From assembly GCF_905397375.1 (NCBI RefSeq), contig NZ_CAJPVG010000001.1, positions 806,001-870,000 of the forward strand: a DNA stretch of 64,000 nt, read 5' to 3'. The notes beneath the pieces are model-generated. The model was not told where the DNA came from, made no database searches, and saw nothing but the letters and a program-made list of their open reading frames with translations. Origin of the DNA: Ralstonia mannitolilytica. Lineage in GTDB: Bacteria > Pseudomonadota > Gammaproteobacteria > Burkholderiales > Burkholderiaceae. The position numbers were made by a program, and so were the translations under genes. Of the stretch, positions 51,805 to 58,633 are shown in pieces (the first letter of the stretch is position 1; every line of letters begins with the position of its first letter).

Positions 51805-52809
51805 TTAAACCGTCGCCTTGCCCGTCGCCGGGGCGCGCAAGGCCTCGATCGTGTTCAGGCGGCGGCGCGCCACCTCGAACTCCTCGGCAAAGCGCTTGAT
51901 GAGTTCGGCCGCCGGCACCACCCGCTTGACCGCGCCCACGCCCTGGCCGGCGCCCCAGATGTCCTTCCACGCCTTGGCCTTGGCGCCGCCGCCCGAGCCG
52001 AAGTTCATCTTGCTCGGGTCCGATTCGGGCAGCGCGTCCGGGTCCAGACCGGCGTTCTCGATGCTCTTGCGCAGGTAGTTGCCGTGCACGCCCGTGAAGA
52101 GGTTTGTGTAGACGATGTCGGTGGCGCTGGATTCGACGATGGCCTGCTTGTAGCCTTCCACCGCGTTGGCCTCTTCCGTGGCAATGAAGGCCGAGCCGAC
52201 GTAGGCCAGGTCCGCGCCAGCGGCCAGCGCCGCCAGGATGGCGTTGCCGTTGGCGATCGCGCCCGACAGCAGCAGCGGGCCGTCGAACCACTCCCGGATT
52301 TCATGGATGAGCGCAAACGGCGAGGTCGTCCCCGCGTGGCCACCCGCGCCCGCTGCCACCGCGATCAGGCCATCCGCGCCTTTCTCGATCGCCTTCTTGG
52401 CAAACGTGTTGTTGATCACGTCGTGCAGCACGATGCCGCCGTAGCTGTGCACGGCGCGGTTCACGTCTTCGCGTGCGCCGAGCGACGTGATGACGATGGG
52501 CACCTTGTACTTGACGCACAGCTCCAGGTCGTGCTCCAGGCGGTCGTTGGACTTGTGCACGATCTGGTTGACGGCAAACGGCGCCGACGGCTTGTCGGGG
52601 TGCTGCGCGTCGTATTCGGCCAGCTCGGTGGTGATGCGCTGCAACCACGTCTCCAGCAGCTCGGCCGGGCGCGCATTGAGCGCCGGGAACGAGCCGACCA
52701 CGCCCGCCTTGCACTGGGCGATCACGAGATCCGGGTTGGAGATGATGAACAGCGGCGAGCCCACCACGGGCACGGACAGGCGGTTTTGCAGGATCGGCGG
52801 CAGCGACAT
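51805..52809 (-). CDS. Nitronate monooxygenase-family FMN enzyme
   Basis: A 334-residue TIM-barrel flavoprotein with VVGSPLFIISNPDLV at the N-terminus, AAGAGGHAG (conserved His region) and LSGAIANGNAILAALAAGA. It differs clearly from the member at 43026, so they are not recent duplicates. The likely reaction is oxidation of alkyl nitronates or a related oxidation. GGAGA precedes ATG 52809. It lies 46 bases after the NTF2-like gene on the same strand and is probably co-transcribed with it. Confidence 0.9.
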   Translation of the reverse strand: MSLPPILQNRLSVPVVGSPLFIISNPDLVIAQCKAGVVGSFPALNARPAELLETWLQRITTELAEYDAQHPDKPSAPFAVNQIVHKSNDRLEHDLELCVKYKVPIVITSLGAREDVNRAVHSYGGIVLHDVINNTFAKKAIEKGADGLIAVAAGAGGHAGTTSPFALIHEIREWFDGPLLLSGAIANGNAILAALAAGADLAYVGSAFIATEEANAVEGYKQAIVESSATDIVYTNLFTGVHGNYLRKSIENAGLDPDALPESDPSKMNFGSGGGAKAKAWKDIWGAGQGVGAVKRVVPAAELIKRFAEEFEVARRRLNTIEALRAPATGKATV

Positions 52810-52855
52810 GGCAGTCTCCGTTGGTCTTGGTATGGGAATGGATTCAGGAAACGGT

Positions 52856-53299
52856 TCAGGCGCCTGCTCTGAGCAGGCCGAGCTTGTCGCCCAGCTTGGC
52901 ACCCATCGCCGCGCCGAGCGCCTGCAGCCCCGTGGCCGGGCGGACCATGACTTCGAATTCGACGATCTTGCCGTCGGCATTGAAGCGGATCATGTCGATG
53001 CCCTTGAGGGCCTTGCCGCTTACATTGGCGCTGAATTCGAGCACCACGCTCAGCCCATCGTCGGTGGCGAAGCTGCGGTGGTATTGGAAGTCTTCAAAAA
53101 CGGTGTTGACGGTGCGCAGGACCAGCGTGGTCGCGGTGCGGCCCGGATACGCCGTGTGCGCCACGGGCGAGCGGAACACCACGTCTTCGGTGAACAGGTG
53201 CTCGAGCGCGTCCATGTTGTTGCGCTCGAGCATGACGTGCCAGGCCTCCAGGGTGGCTTGGGCGGCTGCGTTCAAGGTCTGGGGAATCGGCGGCGGCAT
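52856..53299 (-). CDS. SnoaL/NTF2-like protein
   Basis: A 147-residue single-domain protein with the NTF2-like pattern (AWHVMLERNNMDALEHLFTEDVVFRSP, then strands ending in a Val/Phe-rich MIRFNADGKIVEFEVMVRP). It could be an isomerase-like or dehydratase-like enzyme or a binding protein. CAGGAG precedes ATG 53299. The perfect inverted repeat at 53369-53390 lies 70 bases upstream in its presumed promoter. The downstream partner is the nitronate monooxygenase gene. Confidence 0.85.
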   Translation of the reverse strand: MPPPIPQTLNAAAQATLEAWHVMLERNNMDALEHLFTEDVVFRSPVAHTAYPGRTATTLVLRTVNTVFEDFQYHRSFATDDGLSVVLEFSANVSGKALKGIDMIRFNADGKIVEFEVMVRPATGLQALGAAMGAKLGDKLGLLRAGA

Positions 53300-53368
53300 G
53301 CTGGCTCCTGGGCGGAAAGTGCAACGGATTGCATCAACGTGGGGAGCAACATAGCACAGCGCTCTCAA

Positions 53369-53390
53369 ACTATGCAACAAGTTGCATAGT
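53369..53390. promoter_or_regulatory. Perfect 10+10 inverted repeat, likely operator
   Basis: ACTATGCAAC (53369-53378), two bases, then its exact complement (53381-53390). Size and symmetry fit a TetR- or PadR-type operator. It sits in the promoter region of the leftward NTF2-like/nitronate monooxygenase unit. No regulator gene is adjacent; the PadR gene at 51199 is the nearest candidate. Confidence 0.7.
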
Positions 53391-53424
53391 GAGGGGGTTC
53401 AAAAAACGTGTGCCTTCGGTGCCT

Positions 53425-53892
53425 TCAGTTGGTGGCGTGTTCCGGGTGCTGCGCACGTACCACGATGACGGTGCGGCGCGATAGTTTGGTGGTCCGCTCC
53501 GCCACGCTGCCGAGCAGAATGCGCGCGAGCCCATGCTTGCCCTGCGATCCGACGACGATGGTGTCGGCCTGCCAGCGCACGGCGTCGTGCTCCAGCGCGC
53601 TGCCGATGTCGTCATCGACGGCGCTTAGCATCAGCACATCGGTTTCGATGGCAACGCCGTCGGCTTGCAGCGCGCGATGCAGTTCGGCCAGGGAGTGGTC
53701 TGCCGTCTGGCGTTCGGCCTCGCGGAGTTTATCGACGTCGTAGATCTCCCGCGCCTCGGGCATGCGCGGGCTGCCGATGGCCCATACGACACGCAACCGC
53801 CCGCCGAATGCCTTGGCTAGCGCGGCAGCCTGGTCGACGGCGAGTTTGGCTTCGTGGCTGCCGTCAAAGCCGGCAAGGATGCGTTGATACAT
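53425..53892 (-). CDS. Universal stress protein (UspA family)
   Basis: A 155-residue UspA-fold protein. ILAGFDGSHEAKLAVDQA at the N-terminus and GSQGKHGLARILLGSVA near the C-terminus (G-x2-G-x9-G-S) form the ATP-binding signature, so it is probably of the ATP-binding type. GGAG precedes ATG 53892. It is a single-gene unit. Confidence 0.93.
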   Translation of the reverse strand: MYQRILAGFDGSHEAKLAVDQAAALAKAFGGRLRVVWAIGSPRMPEAREIYDVDKLREAERQTADHSLAELHRALQADGVAIETDVLMLSAVDDDIGSALEHDAVRWQADTIVVGSQGKHGLARILLGSVAERTTKLSRRTVIVVRAQHPEHATN

Positions 53893-53971
53893 GATGCGCT
53901 CCGGGCGTTCGGGATGCTTTTGACTGTAGCAGCCTGGGTGGCCCAGCGGGATGCGCCTGGTCAAGCTGCCA

Positions 53972-54859
53972 TCACATCCGCGCGGCGGTGTGCGCGGGGT
54001 GCGCGAACAACAGGTCCAGCAGCGCCTGGGCCGCTACCGACAGGCTGCGCCCGTCGCGCCGGATCACATACAGGGTGCGTACCAGCCCCGGCAATGGCAG
54101 TGGCCGCACCACCAGCTCGGGCAGGCGGAACTGGAACAGCGCCAGCGCGGGAATCACCGTAATGCCGAGGTTGGCCGCCACCAGCGCGGCCGCCGTCGCC
54201 AGGTGCTCGACTTCCATGCCGCTGCGCACCTTGGTCGGGTGCAGGGCTGCATCCAGGTATTGCCGGATGCTCGTGTTGCGCGCGAGGTGGATGAACGGCA
54301 CATCGACCAGATCGCCGACGCTGAGCGCGGGCTTGCGGGCCAGTGGATGGTCCTGGTGGCAGACGAGGTGGAAGTCGTCTGCGCAGAACGGTTGGGCGGC
54401 AAGCCCGGCCATGTCGGCGCCCATGGCGGCGATGGCGAAGTCTGCCGCGCCGCGCCGGACCATGTCGATGCACGGGTCGGACAACTGGTCGTGCAGCGCG
54501 AGCTGGATGCCCGGATGCTGCGCCGAGAATACGGCCAGCACGCCCGGGAGGATGCCCGCCGCGATCGACGGCAGCGCGGCCACCGTCACGCGGCCCGTGC
54601 GGGCGGCTGCCCGGTCGCGCAGGTCAGCGAACGTGGCTTCGAAATCGGCCAGCAGGCGCAGCGCGGATTCCGCAAAGGCTTCGCCCTCGGGCGTGAGTTC
54701 AACGTGGCGCGTGTTGCGGTCGAACAGGCGCACGCCGGCATCGGCCTCCAGGTTCTGGATCAGGGCGCTGAAGGCCGATTGCGACAGGTGGCAGGTCTGC
54801 GCGGCCTGCGTGAAGTTCTTGTGCTCGCGCAGCTGCTTGACGGAGAGGTTCATGGGCAT
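53972..54859 (-). CDS. LysR-family transcriptional regulator with shortened first helix
   Basis: A 295-residue LysR protein. Unusually, the N-terminus reads MNLSVKQLREHKNFTQAAQ, where relatives have about six more residues between QLR and the E-x-KNFT segment; the missing part belongs to helix 1 of the HTH. The rest of the HTH (CHLSQSAFSALIQNLE) and the effector domain (about 85-290) look normal. It lies 33 bases after the AtuA-associated small gene and in the same direction as the CitMHS/AtuA unit, so it may be its regulator and co-transcribed. DNA binding could be altered. Confidence 0.87.
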   Translation of the reverse strand: MPMNLSVKQLREHKNFTQAAQTCHLSQSAFSALIQNLEADAGVRLFDRNTRHVELTPEGEAFAESALRLLADFEATFADLRDRAAARTGRVTVAALPSIAAGILPGVLAVFSAQHPGIQLALHDQLSDPCIDMVRRGAADFAIAAMGADMAGLAAQPFCADDFHLVCHQDHPLARKPALSVGDLVDVPFIHLARNTSIRQYLDAALHPTKVRSGMEVEHLATAAALVAANLGITVIPALALFQFRLPELVVRPLPLPGLVRTLYVIRRDGRSLSVAAQALLDLLFAHPAHTAARM

Positions 54860-54892
54860 GCCGACGGATAGGCCGCCAGCTTATCGCGGAAC

Positions 54893-55204
54893 CTACGCCG
54901 GAACCTCCAGCGTGAGCAGCGCGCTCGAGAGCGACTTGCCATGCGCATCCAGCGCCAGCGAGCGCGTCACGCCGCCGGCCAAGGCGCCGTGCAGCACGAA
55001 GTTCAGCGCGCCCAACTGCGGCAGCACGTGGCGCTCGACATGGCCGGTGACGAGTTCTGCGAAATGCGCGCGCACGCGCTCGGCCGTCACGTGCTGCTCC
55101 AATGCGGCAAAGTCCTCCGCACGATGCGCGATGACGGATATGCAAGAGATGTCGCCCTTGTCGCCGGCGCGGGTGTGGGCGAGGTCGCGAAGCAGTCGGC
55201 GCAT
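54893..55204 (-). CDS. AtuA-associated small protein
   Basis: A 103-residue protein (HTRAGDKGDISCISVIAHRAEDF at the N-terminus) matching the short C-terminal domain that in AtuA-type proteins of Pseudomonas follows the DUF1446 domain. Here it is a separate gene whose ATG lies one base after the upstream stop, so both halves should be made in equal amounts. The reaction is unknown. Confidence 0.82.
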   Translation of the reverse strand: MRRLLRDLAHTRAGDKGDISCISVIAHRAEDFAALEQHVTAERVRAHFAELVTGHVERHVLPQLGALNFVLHGALAGGVTRSLALDAHGKSLSSALLTLEVPA

Positions 55205-55205
55205 G

Positions 55206-56549
55206 TCAGCTCTCCAGGATGTGCACGGCGTGCGGAGCGAGTTCCGCAGGGATCAACGTCGAGGCCACGGCGATGATCTCGCGCGCGCTTTTCGTTGCGC
55301 CGCCGCCGCCCGAGGGGCCGCAGGTCAGCAGCGTTTCGACTTCGTTGCCGATGCGCACGGCTTCGGCCATCGATTCGGTGCGCGCGGCCACGCGCACGCG
55401 CACCTCGTACGGTTCGGCGTCCGCGCGAGAGAGGGCCGCGCCATGCAGGGCATCCACGCCGATCAGCTCGAAGCGCGTCTGCGTCGTCTGCACGCCTGTG
55501 AGCGCCAGGCGCTCGCGCACGATGTCGAGCGCCAGCCGCCCGCGCGCCACGGCGTTGGGGCCGGCATAGCTGATCTGGCCCTCGCCGATGTAGCTGTCGA
55601 GATAGCCGATCGACACTTTCAGCTGGCCGGTACGCGGCGCGCCCGTTGCGCCTTCGATGACGACGCGGTCCTGGCCGGCGGTGCGCATGCGGACGTTGGA
55701 GAAGTCGGCCACGACGTCGGGCGTGAGGTAGCGCGCCGGGTCGTGGATCTCGTACAGCAACTGCTCCTTGCACGTGGCCTCGGTCACGATGCCGCCCGCC
55801 GTGGGCACCTTCGTGATGAGCACCGATCCGTCTTCCCCGACTTCGCCGATGGGGAAGCCCAGGCGCGCGAGACCGGGCACGTCCTTGACGCCCGGGTCGG
55901 CGAAGTACCCGCCGGTGATCTGCCCCGCGCACTCGAGCAGGTGGCCGGCCAGCGTGCCGCAGCCGAGGCGGTGCCAGTCGTCCATGCGCCAGCCGAAGGC
56001 GTGGATGAGCGGTCCGAGTGCCAGCGCCGGATCGGCCACGCGCCCGGTGACGACAACGTCCGCGCCTTGCGCCAGTGCATCGACGATGCCCTGCGCGCCA
56101 AGGTACGCATTGGCCGAGACCATGCGCGCACCGAGCGAGGCGACCGGCGCGCCGCCGTCCATGAGCGTGAAGTCATGGCCGCGTGCCCGCAGCAGGTCCA
56201 GCACGTCGTCGCCGGTGACGGCCGCCACGCGCAGCTTGAGGCCAAGCTCGCGGGCGATGTCGAGCGTGCGCCCGGCCGCCGCCTGCGGGTTGGCCGCACC
56301 CATGTTGGTGACGATGCGGATGCCGCGCGCCGCGCAGGCCGGCAATACGGCCCGCATGCGCGCTTCGAGCAGCGGGTCGTAGCCGTGCGTCGGGTCTTTG
56401 CGGCGCACCTGCTGTGCCAGCGCGATGGTGCGCTCGGCCAGGCATTCGAACATCAGCACGTCGATGTCGCCGTGCTCTGCCAGTTCCAGCGCCGGTTCGA
56501 TGCGGTCGCCCGAGTATCCGGCGCCGCCGCCGATACGAAGTTTGTTCAT
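55206..56549 (-). CDS. AtuA-like DUF1446 protein (acyclic terpene/hydroxy-acid catabolism-type)
   Basis: A 447-residue soluble protein of the DUF1446 family. Characteristic segments: IGGGAGYSGDRIEPA at the N-terminus, TNMGAANPQAAA, and VTGRVADPALALGPLIHAFGW. In Pseudomonas citronellolis AtuA belongs to acyclic terpene breakdown, but its reaction is unproven. Pairing with a CitMHS carrier here suggests a small organic acid substrate. The CitMHS stop lies four bases upstream and the AtuA-associated gene one base downstream, so the three form one operon. No cofactor-binding motif beyond glycine-rich loops is recognised. Confidence 0.85.
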   Translation of the reverse strand: MNKLRIGGGAGYSGDRIEPALELAEHGDIDVLMFECLAERTIALAQQVRRKDPTHGYDPLLEARMRAVLPACAARGIRIVTNMGAANPQAAAGRTLDIARELGLKLRVAAVTGDDVLDLLRARGHDFTLMDGGAPVASLGARMVSANAYLGAQGIVDALAQGADVVVTGRVADPALALGPLIHAFGWRMDDWHRLGCGTLAGHLLECAGQITGGYFADPGVKDVPGLARLGFPIGEVGEDGSVLITKVPTAGGIVTEATCKEQLLYEIHDPARYLTPDVVADFSNVRMRTAGQDRVVIEGATGAPRTGQLKVSIGYLDSYIGEGQISYAGPNAVARGRLALDIVRERLALTGVQTTQTRFELIGVDALHGAALSRADAEPYEVRVRVAARTESMAEAVRIGNEVETLLTCGPSGGGGATKSAREIIAVASTLIPAELAPHAVHILES

Positions 56550-56553
56550 GCCA

Positions 56554-57852
56554 TCACCACGGAATCACGCCCAGCACCACGGCCGCAATCGTCATCAGCA
56601 GCGTGGCACCGAACAGGAAGGGGATCGAGAATTTCTGGTGGTCGGCCAGCTCGATGCCGCACAGCCCCACCACCAGGAAGGTCGCTGGCGTGAGCGGGCT
56701 CACCGGGAAGCCGGTGGTCATCTGGCCGAGCACGGCGGCCTGCGCGACATGCACCGGCGCGACGCCGAGCATCTTCGACGCCTCGGCCACCACCGGCAGC
56801 ACGCCGAAGTAGAACGAATCCGGATCGAACAGCAGCGACAGCGGCATCGACAGCACGCCCAGCACCACCGGAATGTGATGCGCCATGGCGGGCGGGATGA
56901 AGTCCACCGCCGTCCTGGCCATCGCCGTGAGCATGCCCGACTTGCTCATGATGCCGGTGAACACGCCCGCCGCGAGCAGGATGCTGGCCATCATCAGCGC
57001 GGCCTTGGCGTGGGCGTCCACCCGCTGGCGTTGCTGGTCGACGTTCGGGTAATTGATGAGCAGCGCGGCCACCACGCCCAGCATGAACATCACCACCGGG
57101 TCGACCTTGCCGCTTACCATCACGCCCATCACGACGACCGTGAGGATCAGGTTGATCCAGAAATTGCGCGGGCGGCGCAGCGCCTGCTCGGCGTCCGACA
57201 GCGGGCGTGCGACGACCTGCGCGGCGCCATCGTGGTGGGCGAGGCCGAGGCGTTTCTCTTCACGCTTGCCCAGCAGCCACGCACACACGAAGACGAACAC
57301 CAGCCCAACGGCCTGCACGGGGATCAGCGGATTGAAGATGTCCGTCACCGGCATGTGCAGCGAGGCGGATGCGCGGATCATCGGCCCTGTCCACGGCAGG
57401 AAGTTCACGCCGCACGCCATCGACGTCACGCATGCCAGGATGCGCCTGTCCATCCCGAGCCGGTCGTACAGCGGCAGCATGGCGGGAATGGTGATGAGGA
57501 ACGCCACCGCGCCCGAGCCATCGAGGTGGATCAGCAGCGCCAGCAGCGCCGAGCCCACCACGATGCGCGGCGGACGGCTGCCGACCGTGCGCAGGATGCG
57601 GTCGATGATCGGGTCCAGCATGCCGGCGTCCGTGACGATGCCGAAGTACAGGATGGCGAAGATGAACATCCCGGCCACCGGGGCGACATCCTTGATGCCC
57701 CCGATGATGAACTTGCTGGTGTTCAGCCCGAAGCCGCCGATGAGCGCGGCAACGATGGGAATGGCGATGAGCGCGACCAGCGGCGACATGCGCTTGGTCA
57801 GGATGACGACGAACAGCGCAACGATGGTCAGCAGCCCGAGCAGTGCGAGCAT
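56554..57852 (-). CDS. CitMHS-family citrate/organic-acid:H+ transporter
   Basis: A 432-residue inner-membrane carrier with about 11-12 helices, starting MLALLGLLTIVALFVVILTK. HLDGSGAVAFLITIPAM and LFDPDSFYFGVLPVVAEAS are conserved CitMHS blocks. Members import citrate complexed with Mg2+ or Ca2+, driven by protons. First gene of the operon with the AtuA-like pair; the combined unit may take up and degrade a hydroxylated organic acid. The 185-base upstream region shared with the divergent hydrolase is AT-rich. Confidence 0.9.
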   Translation of the reverse strand: MLALLGLLTIVALFVVILTKRMSPLVALIAIPIVAALIGGFGLNTSKFIIGGIKDVAPVAGMFIFAILYFGIVTDAGMLDPIIDRILRTVGSRPPRIVVGSALLALLIHLDGSGAVAFLITIPAMLPLYDRLGMDRRILACVTSMACGVNFLPWTGPMIRASASLHMPVTDIFNPLIPVQAVGLVFVFVCAWLLGKREEKRLGLAHHDGAAQVVARPLSDAEQALRRPRNFWINLILTVVVMGVMVSGKVDPVVMFMLGVVAALLINYPNVDQQRQRVDAHAKAALMMASILLAAGVFTGIMSKSGMLTAMARTAVDFIPPAMAHHIPVVLGVLSMPLSLLFDPDSFYFGVLPVVAEASKMLGVAPVHVAQAAVLGQMTTGFPVSPLTPATFLVVGLCGIELADHQKFSIPFLFGATLLMTIAAVVLGVIPW

Positions 57853-58037
57853 GGTCTCCTCCGCGTTTTGGATTCGGAATCCCTGTTGGCGGGATTTGTC
57901 GGCGACTGTAGAAGCTCGCGATCTGCCTGTGAAACGGAATATTTGGATGAATTATGCGGATCCGCCGATGAATCCATCCGACGCGGTCGGCGGATTCGCG
58001 GCAGAATGGAGCGTCCAAACTTGCTGCTGGAGTGCCC

Positions 58038-58586
58038 GTGAGCGCCACCCCCACCGTCCTGATCCTCCCCGGCTGGCAGAACTCCGGCCCCGAGCACTGG
58101 CAATCGCGCTGGGAGCGCCTGCATGGGGATCGCCGTGTCGAGCAGCGCGACTGGTTCACGCCCAAGCGTGCGGATTGGGTGGCGGCGCTCGAGGCCGAAG
58201 TCAGCGCGGCGCCGGGCGACGTGGTGCTGGTCGCGCACAGCCTGGGTTGCGTGCTGACGGCGCACTGGGCGGCCGCATCGCCGCGCGCGGTGCGCGTGCG
58301 CGGGGCGCTGCTGGTGGCGCCGCCGCAGCTCGATCGCGCCGACATGCCGGCGGAACTGGCGGACTTCCGCCCCATGCCGCAGCAGCGCCTGCCGTTTCCT
58401 TCCGTGCTGATCTTCAGCACCGACGATCCGTACAGCGACGCCGGCTGGAGTGCGCGCCAGGCGGCCGCGTGGGGCGCCGAGCCGATCGCCCTGGGCCCGC
58501 GCGGCCATATCAATGCCGAGTCCGGCCTGGGCGACTGGCCGGAAGCCCGCGCCATCGTCGCCAAGTGGACGAAAGACCTTATCTGA
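58038..58586 (+). CDS. RBBP9/YdeN-family alpha/beta-hydrolase
   Basis: A 182-residue small serine hydrolase: LPGWQNSGPEHWQSRWE (N-terminal oxyanion region), AHSLGCVL (nucleophile elbow), STDDPYS (acid) and GHINAESGLGDWP (catalytic His). This is the full RBBP9 pattern; natural substrates are unknown, although some relatives prefer hydrophobic esters. GTG 58038 is chosen because GGAG stands five bases upstream; an in-frame GTG at 58032 would leave no room for it. It is divergent from the CitMHS unit and ends about 10 bases before the cadA promoter. Confidence 0.88.
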   Translation: MSATPTVLILPGWQNSGPEHWQSRWERLHGDRRVEQRDWFTPKRADWVAALEAEVSAAPGDVVLVAHSLGCVLTAHWAAASPRAVRVRGALLVAPPQLDRADMPAELADFRPMPQQRLPFPSVLIFSTDDPYSDAGWSARQAAAWGAEPIALGPRGHINAESGLGDWPEARAIVAKWTKDLI

Positions 58587-58595
58587 GAGGTGGGC

Positions 58596-58626
58596 TTGAC
58601 CCTGAAGCTTCTTCAGGGTTTTGAAT
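58596..58626 (+). promoter_or_regulatory. MerR-type (CadR/PbrR-like) promoter and operator of the metal ATPase gene
   Basis: TTGACC (-35, 58596-58601) and TTGAAT (-10, 58621-58626) are 19 bases apart, the over-long spacing that MerR-family activators correct. The spacer carries a perfect dyad, ACCCTGAAG-CTT-CTTCAGGGT (58599-58619), matching CadR/PbrR operators. It overlaps the first possible start codon of the ATPase gene. Confidence 0.88.
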
Positions 58627-58633
58627 GGAGGGC

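Noticed and set aside
53988..56693. A 900-codon plus-strand frame
   Set aside because: It runs antisense through LysR, the AtuA pair and the CitMHS end; composition is Arg/Ser/Ala-rich with no fold.
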